A DNA stretch of 64,000 nt from NCBI RefSeq assembly GCF_002117485.1, contig NZ_CP021030.1:2855001-2919000 (forward strand), given 5' to 3'. This document shows positions 1 through 9,117 of the stretch, piece after piece; position 1 is the first letter of the stretch, and every line of letters starts with the position of its first letter. This stretch comes from Rhizobium sp. NXC14 (GTDB lineage: Bacteria; Pseudomonadota; Alphaproteobacteria; Rhizobiales; Rhizobiaceae). The position numbers and the translations under genes were made by a program. The notes below the pieces were generated by a model, which saw only the letters and a program-made list of their open reading frames with translations, was not told the DNA's origin and did not search any database.

Positions 1-107
1 TTTGCGCGGGATCGTTAATGAAAATCGATCTTTCTCGGAAGCGCTTGGCGAGCGTGGTACCCCCCAAGGGGTCTCGAAGGACGAGGTCGGCCTCTGATTG
101 CCGCGCG

Positions 108-878
108 CTATGCGCCCCTCTTCCCGAAATACCAGTCAATCACCGGCAGCATCGCGATGTTATACGGATAAGCGTTCCGATCAGCCGAACGGATCGCCAC
201 CGCACCCGCGATCTCCTTGTCTTCGGCAACCAGCATGTGGGCCTCGATCCGCTCGACCATCTCGTCGGCCGTCAGGTCGAAACGGAAGAGCCTCAGCAAC
301 GTCACCGTACGCCTGGCGTGGCTGGCAAAGAGCCCCTGCCCCGCCACCGAATCGGAAAGATTAAGGCCGGTTTCCTCGAGCACCTCGCGGCGCATGTTGG
401 CCTCGATGTCGCAGCGCCCGTCGAAGATATCCTCGGGTTCCAACGAGCCGGCGGCGAAATAGACCTGGCCGGGATTGGCGGTGTGCGCACCCATGCGGAT
501 CGCAACCAGCGCGCCGTCGGAGCTTTCGAGCACGGGATAGGCGAAGATGTGCAGCCCGCCTTGGCGCTGCGGCTGGCGGCGCCAGTACATGAAGGCGGAA
601 AAAGGCGTGACGTAGCCCTCACCCGAAATTCCCTCCTCGCCGAGCGACAGCCGCTGCTGGAAGATCAGGCGCCCGTCGAAGAGTGCCGGGTTGGCGGCGA
701 TCTCCCTCAGCCAATTCTCGCGGATCGCCGATTCCTCGGCGGCGACGAAAGGATGAGTGCCGGGCAGGACGCGGAGATCGACGCCGGCGATGGGGAAGAC
801 CGTAGCTTCCGGCGGCCAGCCGGCGAAATCATCGGAAAAATCAGTGTTCGGAAAATTTATCTTCAAATTCGTTTTCAT
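108..878 (-). CDS. Nudix hydrolase family protein
   Basis: Predicted 256-residue cytosolic Nudix hydrolase that would cleave a nucleoside-diphosphate-linked substrate; the substrate cannot be told from sequence. The Nudix box runs over about residues 144-174, with a glycine start, a slightly long insertion, and the core REVLEETGL carrying the metal-binding glutamates. About 140 residues precede it, so the protein is larger than a minimal Nudix enzyme. The start at 878 is chosen because its ATG overlaps the TGA of the upstream phosphodiesterase-family gene (ATGA), which implies translational coupling; an ATG 30 bases further upstream lies inside that gene. The pair forms one operon. Confidence 0.85.
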   Translation of the reverse strand: MKTNLKINFPNTDFSDDFAGWPPEATVFPIAGVDLRVLPGTHPFVAAEESAIRENWLREIAANPALFDGRLIFQQRLSLGEEGISGEGYVTPFSAFMYWRRQPQRQGGLHIFAYPVLESSDGALVAIRMGAHTANPGQVYFAAGSLEPEDIFDGRCDIEANMRREVLEETGLNLSDSVAGQGLFASHARRTVTLLRLFRFDLTADEMVERIEAHMLVAEDKEIAGAVAIRSADRNAYPYNIAMLPVIDWYFGKRGA

Positions 879-1984
879 GGGAGATCCAGTGTGATGACGA
901 CGGGGCAATGGTCGGAGGCCTTCGGCCGGTCCCAGCCGGTACGAGGATAACGCTCCACCTCCTGGCCCGGCGGGAAGATGGTGCGGTAGGGTTGGCCGCT
1001 GCGGATGATCTCGGGCAGGCGTCCGGCATTAAGGGCGGCAAGTGCGGGCGAAAGCCAGATATAATCGAGCTGGCAGAGGTGCTGCTCCTGCGGCCCGCGC
1101 GCATGATAAAGCGTCCAGCGGTCGAGGGGCTGACGACGGCGGACGACATTTTCAGCAAAGCTGTCATGGCTGAAGACGTCGAGCGCGCTCTCGGTCTCCA
1201 CCTGATGCTCGAAACGATAGCCGGCGCCACGCCGCCCAACGACGTCGACGCGCTCCTGATAGTCATTCATGTCGCCGCAGATGGCAAAGCTCTTCGAGGC
1301 TGTGTGGCCGGCGCCGAAGCGGTCCTCGATGATGCGGCGCACGGCGCGCGCCTCGGCGCGACGGAGCGGCAGTGTCGATTGCCGGCCGTCCAGGCCGTCG
1401 CGCGCACTGCCCATCGACTTGAAATGCACTACATAGAGCGAGAAAGGCCTGCCGCCGATCAGGAGGTCGAGTTCCAGGCAGTCCCGCTTGAATATCTTGT
1501 CGTCGATACGATTGGTAAGCGCCAGTTCCTCGTCGAAGAGATCGAAATCGCGATAGGTCGTCATCGCATGGCTTCTGATATCTCTAAGCTCGATCTTCTG
1601 GCCATCGCGCGTTTCCTCGCGCATCAGCACGGCGACATCGATGCCGCGGCTGTCATTGCCCTCGACCAGGAATTTCTGCCGATAGCCGTTTCCGACCATG
1701 CGGAAGAGATAACCGTATTCGAACGCCTGAAGGGCGGCCATATTGTCGATTTCCTGCAGGCAGAGAATATCGGCGTCGGCATCCGCGATCGCCAGCGCCG
1801 TCATCTGCCTCGTATCATCGGTGGCGGCGATCACGCGCGCTTGCTCGAGCTGCTGGTAGACGCCCTCGCTGTTCACCTCGAAAAGCTTGATGACGCGATC
1901 CTGGCGCAGCTGGTTGCGAAAACCCGTGAGATCGAAACGGGTCAGCAGGTTTTCGACGTTGAAGGTGGCGAGGCGGAGCGACAT
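875..1984 (-). CDS. Endonuclease/exonuclease/phosphatase family protein
   Basis: A 369-residue member of the DNase I-like metal-dependent phosphoesterase superfamily. Visible motifs in order are TFNVENLL near residue 7 (metal and phosphate site), CLQEIDN near residue 76 (metal-binding Glu), GDMND in the middle and SDHCPV close to the C-terminus (catalytic Asp-His). No signal peptide or membrane segment is evident. The physiological substrate (DNA, phospholipid head group or other phosphodiester) is not indicated. It is the first gene of a two-gene operon with the Nudix hydrolase, coupled through an ATGA overlap. Confidence 0.85.
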   Translation of the reverse strand: MSLRLATFNVENLLTRFDLTGFRNQLRQDRVIKLFEVNSEGVYQQLEQARVIAATDDTRQMTALAIADADADILCLQEIDNMAALQAFEYGYLFRMVGNGYRQKFLVEGNDSRGIDVAVLMREETRDGQKIELRDIRSHAMTTYRDFDLFDEELALTNRIDDKIFKRDCLELDLLIGGRPFSLYVVHFKSMGSARDGLDGRQSTLPLRRAEARAVRRIIEDRFGAGHTASKSFAICGDMNDYQERVDVVGRRGAGYRFEHQVETESALDVFSHDSFAENVVRRRQPLDRWTLYHARGPQEQHLCQLDYIWLSPALAALNAGRLPEIIRSGQPYRTIFPPGQEVERYPRTGWDRPKASDHCPVVITLDLP

Positions 1985-2315
1985 GAGAAAGGTCCGGTTG
2001 CGCGCAGTACCTTATCCGGCAATCGCCGCAGGAAAAGATGGCAGGGCCAAGAAAATTGCGGATAAGCTTGGCTTCCAGGACCGAAACAAGCCGCGTCGGC
2101 ATCCGGTTCCGCACGGCTGCGTGTCTGGTAGGCTACAAGCCCCGATAGTCCGCAAATATCAGAACTAGAATAATGCATGCCCGGCGAACCGATCGCCTCA
2201 ACGCGTTTTTCCACGGCGCTTAGAAATATTCAACTTCTTTCGATTCGGAACGAGGCATCGGCGACTTTCAACATTATCGCCAAGCTTCAACGACCGTAAG
2301 GGTCACCCGCCTCCG
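1985..2315. other. Intergenic region without recognisable gene
   Basis: About 330 bases between the start of the phosphodiesterase-family gene and the end of the ABC ATPase gene, both read leftward. It must hold the promoter of the former, probably in the AT-richer half around 2155-2260. I see no convincing ORF, RNA fold or long repeat in it. Confidence 0.5.
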
Positions 2316-3335
2316 TCAAAGCCGCCATCCGGCACGGATGACGACGCGTATCTTCTCGCCGGCCCCGACAACGGCGCGGCTGAAGGCGCGCAACGTCTGG
2401 CCGTTTCCGAGCGTCAGTTTGACGGCGTAGCGCTCGCCCTCGAACAGCACGGATTCGACGGTCGCGGGAGCGCCCTCGCCGCCGATGATCACATCCTCCG
2501 GCCGCACCAGAATATCGGCGCCATCGGTATTGGCCGCCTGCAGCGCATCCTGCAGCTCGTCCCACTCCAGATGGCGCTCGCCGCCCATGATAGGCAGCGT
2601 CAGGATTGCGCCGCGCCCGATCAGCCCGCCGACGATTCGTCCTTCCGGGCGGGCATAGATTTCGGCCGGCGGCGCCACCTGTAGCAAGCGTCCTTCGGAC
2701 ATGACGGCGACGTCGGTCGCCAGCGCCATTGCCTCGCTCTGATCGTGGGTGACGTAGATCATCGTTGCGCCCGAGCGCTGGTGGAAGTCGCGAAAAGTCT
2801 CCTCCATCTCCTGCTTCAGGTGCCGGTCGAGATTGGCGAGCGGTTCGTCAAGCAGCACGACATCGGGCGACGTCACCAGGCAGCGGGCGAGCGCCACGCG
2901 CTGGCGCTGGCCGCCGGAGAGATCGGCCGGCCGCCGCCCGGCATGATCGGCAAGCCGCACCGCGGAAAGCGCCTCGCCGACCTTCGCCCGGTATGCCTCG
3001 CCCAAGACACCGCGCACCTTCAGGGGATAGCCGACATTGTCGGCGACGCTCATATGCGGCCAGAGCGCATAGGACTGGAAGACCATCGCCATGTTGCGCT
3101 TCTCGGGCGGCAGCGACTGGGCGGCATCTGCCAGCAGCCGCTCACCGAGATGAATCGAGCCGTCGGAGGGCGTCTCGAAACCAGCGATCATTCGCAGCAC
3201 CGTCGTCTTGCCGCAGCCGGAAGGCCCGAGCAGCGCCAGAAAGCCGCCGTCGCGCACATCGAGCGAAAAGCCGCTGACGGCCGCCCGCCCGGTGCCGAAA
3301 TCCTTGGCCACCTGGTTGAGGATCAGTTGCGCCAC
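2316..3335 (-). CDS. ABC transporter ATP-binding protein, ferric-iron (Fbp/Afu) type
   Basis: ATPase of a binding-protein-dependent importer, 339 residues. Walker A GPSGCGKTT lies near residue 38, the signature LSGGQRQR near residue 139 and Walker B VVLLDEP just after it, followed by a switch histidine in YVTHDQSEA. A C-terminal regulatory (TOBE-like) region of about 100 residues follows, as in FbpC/PotA-type ATPases. It is the last gene of a permease-ATPase-binding protein operon, and its start overlaps the permease stop by 13 bases. Iron as substrate is inferred from the partners; thiamine, putrescine or phosphonate systems share the architecture. Confidence 0.9.
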   Translation of the reverse strand: MAQLILNQVAKDFGTGRAAVSGFSLDVRDGGFLALLGPSGCGKTTVLRMIAGFETPSDGSIHLGERLLADAAQSLPPEKRNMAMVFQSYALWPHMSVADNVGYPLKVRGVLGEAYRAKVGEALSAVRLADHAGRRPADLSGGQRQRVALARCLVTSPDVVLLDEPLANLDRHLKQEMEETFRDFHQRSGATMIYVTHDQSEAMALATDVAVMSEGRLLQVAPPAEIYARPEGRIVGGLIGRGAILTLPIMGGERHLEWDELQDALQAANTDGADILVRPEDVIIGGEGAPATVESVLFEGERYAVKLTLGNGQTLRAFSRAVVGAGEKIRVVIRAGWRL

Positions 3336-5017
3336 GGGACCACCCCTTTCGGCAGGCGTTTGGACAGGAGTTCCAAGAGCAGCATTAGGACGACGACCAT
3401 CAGCACGACGAGTACTGACAGTGCCGAGGCAAGGTCGGAACTGCCGCTGTCGTCGAGATTGTAGATCGCGACGCCGAGCGTCTGGGTGCCGGCCGACCAG
3501 AGCAGCGCCGAGATCGTCAGCTCGTTGCAGGCGATGAGAAAGACGAGGATGACGGAAGCGCCGGCGGCCGGCGCGATCAGCGGCACGATGATATCGGAAA
3601 GCCTGCGGAAGAAGCCGGCGCCGGAAAGCCGCGCGGCCTCTTCCAGCGCCGGATCGAGCTGGTGGAAGGCGCTGACGACAGGCTTCAGGCTGGCGGCGAA
3701 GAAGGAGGAAAAATAGGCAATAAGGGTGATCCAGATCGTCCCGTAGAGCGAGACGTGCAGGACGGGGATCGGTGCCGCGAAGACGAGAATGAAGGAGACC
3801 GCCATGACGATGCCCGGCAGCGAATAGGGTATCTCGATCAGGCTGGAAACGATCCGCGACGCCATGTCTCTGCGTCGCGTCAGTGCATAGGCCGCAAGCA
3901 CTGTCACCACAAGCAGACCAAGTGCGGTCGCGCCGGCAAGCGACAGCGAATTAACGAAGGCCGTGCGTGTCACCGCCTGCCGGAATAGGATCTCCTGAAA
4001 GGCATGCAGCGACATAGTCTTGAAGGTGAGTGGTACGCCATAAGCCGGCACCAGCGCACCGGCAACAAGCGCGAAGAAGGGGGCGGCCAGCATGAAGAAC
4101 AGGATCGCCCAGAGGAGCGGCGGGAAGGCGAAGCGCCAGGGGCCGAACTCGAAGACGGCACTTGCCCCCGACAGGCCGATGACGCGATAGTCGCGGCCTC
4201 TGAGCGCCCGGTCCTGGATCATCAAGCCTGCGACCGAGATCATGGCGATGATGCCGGAGAGCACGGCGACATCACCGAAGGTGCGGCTGGTGAAGGCAGA
4301 GAATTTGGTGAAGATGAGCGTCGGCAGCGTGTAGATCGAGGCCGGGATGCCGAGAATGGCGGGAATGCCGAAATTGCCGGTGCAGGAGACGAAGGAGATC
4401 GCCGCGCCGGCGATGATGCCGGGCAGAGACAGCGGCAGGATGATGTCGCGGAACACCCTGAGGCTCAAGGCGCCGGAAAGCCGCGCGGCCTCGACGCCGT
4501 CGCGCGGCAGCGTCATCAGCCCGGCGCGCAGCGCCAGATAGACCAGCGGCGCATGCTGCACGCCATAGAGCAGCGCAATGCCGCCCACCGAATAGAGCGG
4601 CTGCGGCGAACCCAGCGGCGGCGCAAGCGAGAGCGCCTTCAACAGCGGGCTCGACGGCCCCGACATCTGCACCCAGGCAAGTGCCGTCACCTGCGGCGGG
4701 ATCATCATCGGCAGCACGAAGAAGAAGCTGAGCAACCCCTTGCCGCTGATATCGGTCAGCGTCAGCACGAAGGCGAAGAGGCAGCCGATGGCAAGGGAAA
4801 TGATCGTGCCCAGGACCGCGGTGACGATGGTGTAATAGGTGGCCTGCCAGAGTGACGGTTCGCTCAGCACATCGATGACGCCGCCGCTGGCGAAGGCCAC
4901 GATCCCGACCATGGCGAGGCGGGCGAGCGGCAGCACGCTGAAGATCAGGACTGATATGACGATAAAAGGAAACAGCCAGGCGGGCTGGCTGTTTCCCGGT
5001 CTCACATATCCTTGCAT
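3323..5017 (-). CDS. ABC transporter permease, FbpB-type duplicated permease
   Basis: Integral membrane permease of 564 residues containing two fused BPD_transp_1-type halves (roughly residues 55-270 and 350-555), the arrangement of ferric-iron permeases such as FbpB/SfuB. Many hydrophobic segments are visible, and each half carries an EAA-type loop (GVEAARLSGA in the first, LEEAARLSGA in the second) that docks on the ATPase. The gene sits 7 bases downstream of the binding-protein gene and overlaps the ATPase gene, so the three are one operon. Substrate assignment to ferric iron rests on this domain fusion and the binding-protein type. Confidence 0.9.
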   Translation of the reverse strand: MQGYVRPGNSQPAWLFPFIVISVLIFSVLPLARLAMVGIVAFASGGVIDVLSEPSLWQATYYTIVTAVLGTIISLAIGCLFAFVLTLTDISGKGLLSFFFVLPMMIPPQVTALAWVQMSGPSSPLLKALSLAPPLGSPQPLYSVGGIALLYGVQHAPLVYLALRAGLMTLPRDGVEAARLSGALSLRVFRDIILPLSLPGIIAGAAISFVSCTGNFGIPAILGIPASIYTLPTLIFTKFSAFTSRTFGDVAVLSGIIAMISVAGLMIQDRALRGRDYRVIGLSGASAVFEFGPWRFAFPPLLWAILFFMLAAPFFALVAGALVPAYGVPLTFKTMSLHAFQEILFRQAVTRTAFVNSLSLAGATALGLLVVTVLAAYALTRRRDMASRIVSSLIEIPYSLPGIVMAVSFILVFAAPIPVLHVSLYGTIWITLIAYFSSFFAASLKPVVSAFHQLDPALEEAARLSGAGFFRRLSDIIVPLIAPAAGASVILVFLIACNELTISALLWSAGTQTLGVAIYNLDDSGSSDLASALSVLVVLMVVVLMLLLELLSKRLPKGVVPWRN

Positions 5018-5024
5018 GGCTGGA

Positions 5025-6002
5025 TCAGTTCGAGCCGTAAATACCGGAGAAGGTCTTCAGATCCTGATCGGTATTTTTCAACGCTTCCGCTGCCTTGATC
5101 GGCAGGACCTTAATGGTATCGCGCGCCGGGAAACCTTCCGGCAGCTTCATGCCGTTGCGGGCCGGGATATAGCCGAGCTTCAGGAAGCCTTCCTGGCCCT
5201 TTTCCGAGAGCACGTAATCGACGAACTTCTTGGCAGCCTCTGCATTCTTGGTGCTGGCAAGGATGCCGACCGGCTCGGTGACGGCCGAAACGCCTTCGCT
5301 CGGGAAGACAAATTCGACGGGTGCGCCCTTGGCCTTCTCGCGGATCGGCAGATAGTCGACGACCATGCCGTAGGCCTTCTCGCCGGAGGCGACCGACTTC
5401 AGGACGGCGCCATTGCCGCCGGCAGCGATCGCGCCGTTTTCGGCAAGCGCCTTGTAATAATCCCAGCCGAGGCCGGGAACTGCGGCCAGCGTCTGGGCGT
5501 GGATCAGCGCAGCACCCGAAGCGAGCGGGCTCGGCATGGTAACGAAGCCCTTGGTCTCAGGCTTCGTCAGGTCCTTCCAGCTCGTCGGCTTCATCGCGGC
5601 CGAGGTGTTGTACATGATGCCTGTCGTGATCAGCTTGGTCGAGTAATAATAGCCGTCGGCGTCATAGAGGCTGGCGTCGTATCCTGCGGCTTCCGGCGAC
5701 TTGTAAGCGAGCAGCTTGCCGTCTTCCTTGAGGCGCTCCAGCGTCACCATGTCGGCGATGAGGAGGACGTCGGCGACCGGATTGCCGGCCTGGATCTCGG
5801 CCTGAAGCTTGGCGATGATCTTCGGCGTGCCGTCGCGCACCCAGTCGACCTTGATGTCAGGATTGGCGGCCATGAAGCCGTCGACCGTCGCCTGCGCGTC
5901 TTCGTTAGGCTGGCTGGTGTAGAGAACGAGGCTTGCGGCCGAAGCCGGAACGGCAAGGAGGCTCGCGGCGAGAAGAGCAGCGGCGGAAACGATCGTCTTC
6001 AT
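5025..6002 (-). CDS. ABC transporter periplasmic binding protein, ferric-iron type
   Basis: Exported solute-binding protein of 325 residues. The ATG at 6002 opens a classical signal peptide (MKTIVSAAALLAASLL, cleavage after an Ala-rich ASA region); longer readings upstream lack a signal peptide at their start, so they are rejected. The mature start LVLYTSQPNEDA and the body resemble FbpA/IdiA-class type II binding proteins (extracellular solute-binding family 1/13). First gene of the importer operon, with an untranslated leader between 6003 and 6127. No iron-regulator box was identified with confidence. Spermidine/putrescine or 2-aminoethylphosphonate binders are alternatives. Confidence 0.87.
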   Translation of the reverse strand: MKTIVSAAALLAASLLAVPASAASLVLYTSQPNEDAQATVDGFMAANPDIKVDWVRDGTPKIIAKLQAEIQAGNPVADVLLIADMVTLERLKEDGKLLAYKSPEAAGYDASLYDADGYYYSTKLITTGIMYNTSAAMKPTSWKDLTKPETKGFVTMPSPLASGAALIHAQTLAAVPGLGWDYYKALAENGAIAAGGNGAVLKSVASGEKAYGMVVDYLPIREKAKGAPVEFVFPSEGVSAVTEPVGILASTKNAEAAKKFVDYVLSEKGQEGFLKLGYIPARNGMKLPEGFPARDTIKVLPIKAAEALKNTDQDLKTFSGIYGSN

Positions 6003-6127
6003 GGGAGGGGTCCTCGGGAATTGCGTCACCCCTCCCTTATTAGTGGTCGTTGACAGAGATGTGACAGGAGGCAGCAGCTGCGCTGCGCCCTGAAACCACT
6101 GCGTTGCCGTCGCCTCTCCGATAGACG

Positions 6128-6895
6128 CTACTTCGCGGCCTCTTCGACGACTTCCGCCACCTTCTGCGGCTGCGAAACCATAACGACGTGGGACGCGCCC
6201 TCGACCACGACGGTCCGCTTGGAGCCTGCCCGCTCGGCCATGAAGGCAAGGGCTGCGGCCGGGATATTCTTGTCGCCGGTGCCGTAGACGAACCACGACG
6301 GCAGCTTCTTCCAGGCAGGCTCACCGGATTTTTCGGTCAGGGCCGCTTCGGTGATTGGCCGCTGGGCCGCCGCCATCAGGGCCGCCTGTTCAGCCGGCAC
6401 GTCGCTGGCGAACTGATCACGGAATTTGGCCTGGTCGATAGAGAGGTCGACGCCGCCTGCGCTGAGCTTCACCGGGGCTGCAAGCGCTGCGCCCAGGGTG
6501 CCGCCGGGAAATTTGCCAGCGAGGTCGGCAACCGATTCCCCGGCCTCCGGCGCGAAGGCCGCGACATAGACCAGCGACTTGACGTTGTCGTGGCCATTCG
6601 CGGCGGTCGAGATCACCTGCCCGCCATAGGAATGGCCGACGAGGACGACGGGGCCGGCAATGCTGCCGAGGACGTCGGAAACATAGGCGGCGTCGCCCGA
6701 AACGCTACGCAGCGGATTGGCGGCAGCGACGACCGGGAAGCCGTCCTTGCGCAGGATCTCGACAACGCCGTTCCAGCTGGAGGAATCGGCAAAGGCGCCG
6801 TGAACGAGGACGACGGTCGGCTTGGCCGGCTGAGCGACGGCAGCACCGGGCAGAAGAGCGGCCGCCAGGGCGGCGACAGCAGCGAACTTGAACAT
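6128..6895 (-). CDS. Exported alpha/beta hydrolase
   Basis: A 255-residue alpha/beta hydrolase with an N-terminal signal peptide ending near AVAQ (residue 22). The oxyanion motif VLVHGAF is near residue 29 and the nucleophile elbow GHSYGG near residue 89. An acid in YGTGDKNI and a histidine in GASHVV complete the expected triad. It resembles the periplasmic esterase-like hydrolases common in proteobacteria; the substrate is unknown. It is transcribed divergently from an OhrR/MarR-type regulator 186 bases away, so control by that regulator is likely. Confidence 0.87.
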   Translation of the reverse strand: MFKFAAVAALAAALLPGAAVAQPAKPTVVLVHGAFADSSSWNGVVEILRKDGFPVVAAANPLRSVSGDAAYVSDVLGSIAGPVVLVGHSYGGQVISTAANGHDNVKSLVYVAAFAPEAGESVADLAGKFPGGTLGAALAAPVKLSAGGVDLSIDQAKFRDQFASDVPAEQAALMAAAQRPITEAALTEKSGEPAWKKLPSWFVYGTGDKNIPAAALAFMAERAGSKRTVVVEGASHVVMVSQPQKVAEVVEEAAK

Positions 6896-6975
6896 GGGTC
6901 ATATCCTTTCGTCGTTGAGATTCAATGGGAGCCGAACCGGGAGCCACCAGCTGCATTCCCTTCGGCTTGTTATTT

Positions 6976-6998
6976 GTAAGCGATTTACTTGTACACAA
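6976..6998. promoter_or_regulatory. Candidate MarR/OhrR operator between divergent genes
   Basis: Two adjacent short dyads lie in the shared promoter region of the hydrolase and the regulator: GTAA-N5-TTAC at 6976-6988 and TTGT-AC-ACAA at 6989-6998. The surroundings are AT-rich compared with the genes. They are plausible half-sites for a MarR-type dimer, but each arm is only four bases, so this is a weak call. Confidence 0.3.
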
Positions 6999-7081
6999 TC
7001 TAAATAAGGGACGGCATGCCGGACGTCAATAGCTTGCAAATAGATCGTGCACAAATTACATTGAAATCAGAGGAGAGCGTG

Positions 7082-7552
7082 ATGAAAAACACCCGAACGA
7101 ATGATCTCGCCGACGTGCCGAAAATCGATGAAATGCTTTGCTTTTCAATCTATTCGGCAGGCCATGCCTTCAACCAGCTTTACCGCCCGCTGCTCGATGA
7201 GCTGGACCTGACCTATCCACAATTCCTAGTGATGACGGCCCTGTGGGCGCGTGATGACCGCACGGTGAAGGATCTCGGCGAGACACTTTTCCTTGACTCC
7301 AGCACCCTCACCCCGCTCTTGAAGCGGCTGGAAAATGTCGGCCTCGTCACCCGCAATCGCAACCCCGCCGACGAGCGCCAGGTGCTTCTCCGCCTGACAC
7401 AGAAGGGACAGGCCCTCAAGAGCCGCGCCACCCATGTGTTCGACTGCATCGCCAAAGCCGTCGGTCTCGACGTCGAAACCGTCGGCAGGATTCGCGATAC
7501 GATCGCTTCGCTTCGCGACAACATTCAGAGGAAAAACAAGGACGAGACCTGA
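7082..7552 (+). CDS. MarR family regulator, OhrR-like
   Basis: Winged-helix MarR repressor, 156 residues from the ATG at 7082, which follows a good AGGAGAG ribosome site; the longer in-frame start at 7016 lacks one. The N-terminal stretch EMLCFSIYSAGHAFN followed by YPQFLVMTALW matches the OhrR class, where this cysteine senses organic hydroperoxides. The recognition region with SSTLTPLLKRLE and the wing with DERQVLL are present. No ohr gene is adjacent; instead an exported alpha/beta hydrolase is divergent and is the likely target. Peroxide sensing is inferred from the conserved Cys. Confidence 0.85.
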   Translation: MKNTRTNDLADVPKIDEMLCFSIYSAGHAFNQLYRPLLDELDLTYPQFLVMTALWARDDRTVKDLGETLFLDSSTLTPLLKRLENVGLVTRNRNPADERQVLLRLTQKGQALKSRATHVFDCIAKAVGLDVETVGRIRDTIASLRDNIQRKNKDET

Positions 7553-7771
7553 CGCGGCCTGGACCCGCCGTCTGATCGCTCCGTTCAGGATGATTCCCGT
7601 CGACAAGCCAATCACATATTGTACGATCTGCCGCGCGGCTCACGCCCCCCACGATCGATCGCAGTCTCTGGGCGGCAATCTCGCCGGCCCTCACGCAGGC
7701 GTGAACCTGCCGCCATTGCCATTCTACCGCGTTGAGGTACGTCAATCGCGTTTGATGAAGGAGGAGTTTCG

Positions 7772-8830
7772 ATGGAATATCGTCTGCTCGGCCGCTCCGG
7801 CCTGAAGGTTTCGACTTTGACTATGGGCACCATGACCTTCGGCGGGGTCGGCTGGGCGAAGATGGTCGGCGATCTCGGCGTCTCCGAGGCGAAAAAGATG
7901 ATAGATATGTGCATCGATGCCGGCATCAATCTGATCGATACCGCCAACGTCTATTCGTCAGGCGAATGCGAAAACATCATCGGCGATGCGCTCGCCGGCA
8001 AGCGGCCGCAGGGCGTACTGCTCGCTACCAAGGCGCGCTTCGGCATGGGCGACGGTCCGAACGACCGCGGCCTGTCGCGCTACCACCTGATCCGCGAATG
8101 CGAGGCGAGCCTCAAGCGCCTGAAGACCGACGTCATCGACCTCTACCAGGTGCATGAATGGGACGGCCAGACGCCGCTCGAAGAGACGATTGAAGCGCTC
8201 GACACGCTGATCAAGCAGGGAAAGGTGCGCTATGTCGGCTGCTCGAACTACTCCGGCTGGCACATTATGAAGGCGCTCGGCATCGCCAATGAGCATCGCT
8301 ACCAGCGCTTCGTCAGCCAGCAGATCCATTACACGCTCGAAGCGCGCGATGCCGAATACGAGCTGCTGCCGATTTCGATCGACCAGGGCCTGGGCGTGCT
8401 GGTCTGGAGCCCGCTTGCCGGCGGGCTGCTTTCCGGCAAACACCGCCGCAACCAGGCCGCTCCCGAGGGAACGCGCCAGTTCGCCGGCTGGACCGAGCCG
8501 CCGATCCGCGACGAAAACCGCCTCTGGAACATCGTCGAGACGCTGGTGGCAATCGGCGAAGAGCGCGGCGTCTCGGCGGCCCAGGTGGCGCTTGCCTGGT
8601 TGATCGGCCGCAAGGCGGTCACCTCGGTCATCATCGGCGGGCGCACCGAAGCCCAGTTCCGTGACAACATCGCCGCTGCCGAGCTGAAACTCATGGATGA
8701 GGAGCGCAAGCGTCTCGACGCCGTCAGCCTGCCGCCGGTGATCTATCCCTATTGGCACCAGCTGAATACGGCGAGCGACCGGCTCGGCGAAGCCGACCTC
8801 GAGCTTTTCGGCCCGCATCTCCAGCAATAG
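7772..8830 (+). CDS. Aldo/keto reductase
   Basis: NADPH-dependent oxidoreductase of 352 residues with the (beta/alpha)8 aldo/keto reductase pattern. The catalytic tetrad can be read as Asp and Tyr in DTANVYSSGE, Lys in LLATKARFG and His in YQVHEWDG. The C-terminal SVIIGGRTEAQFRDN is the usual cofactor 2'-phosphate-binding part. A strong AAGGAGGAG ribosome site precedes the ATG. It appears to be a single-gene unit; the gap before it (7553-7771) shows no other gene. The substrate is not predictable. Confidence 0.9.
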   Translation: MEYRLLGRSGLKVSTLTMGTMTFGGVGWAKMVGDLGVSEAKKMIDMCIDAGINLIDTANVYSSGECENIIGDALAGKRPQGVLLATKARFGMGDGPNDRGLSRYHLIRECEASLKRLKTDVIDLYQVHEWDGQTPLEETIEALDTLIKQGKVRYVGCSNYSGWHIMKALGIANEHRYQRFVSQQIHYTLEARDAEYELLPISIDQGLGVLVWSPLAGGLLSGKHRRNQAAPEGTRQFAGWTEPPIRDENRLWNIVETLVAIGEERGVSAAQVALAWLIGRKAVTSVIIGGRTEAQFRDNIAAAELKLMDEERKRLDAVSLPPVIYPYWHQLNTASDRLGEADLELFGPHLQQ

Positions 8831-8908
8831 CGAGAGAAGATCAGGCATGACACGGTGAAAGACAGCGTCCTTTCCTCAGAGAAGAAGGCGGAAGCAGTTC
8901 CCTCCCCT

Positions 8909-9044
8909 CCCTCATTCCTGTGCTCGTCACAGGAATCCAGCGTGCCCAAGTCCTTGGGCACGAGAGAGTCTTTCACGAATAGGAGTTCAATCACGGCGCG
9001 GACGCGCCGTGGCTGGATTCCTGTGACGAGCACAGGAATGAGGG
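8909..9044. repeat. Multi-hairpin intergenic palindromic element (RIME-like)
   Basis: A 32-base arm at 8909-8940 is a perfect inverted repeat of 9013-9044. Between the arms sit two further perfect hairpins: CGTGCCCAAG/CTTGGGCACG at 8941-8962 and CACGGCGCG/CGCGCCGTG at 8992-9011. The whole folds as a three-way cruciform. This is the style of Rhizobium-specific intergenic mosaic elements; membership of a named family cannot be checked here. Further repeat-like sequence follows up to the IS insertion at 9091. Confidence 0.8.
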
Positions 9045-9117
9045 ATGAGAGGGCGTGCCATGCAGCCCCTCATCTGCCTTCAGGCATCTTCTTGGATGAA
9101 AAAAATGTAGGATATTG

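Noticed and set aside
908..2065. Long forward open frame of 385 codons opposite the phosphodiesterase-family gene
   Set aside because: It lies antisense to a gene with clear catalytic motifs, has no recognisable domain and its composition is that of a GC-rich shadow frame.
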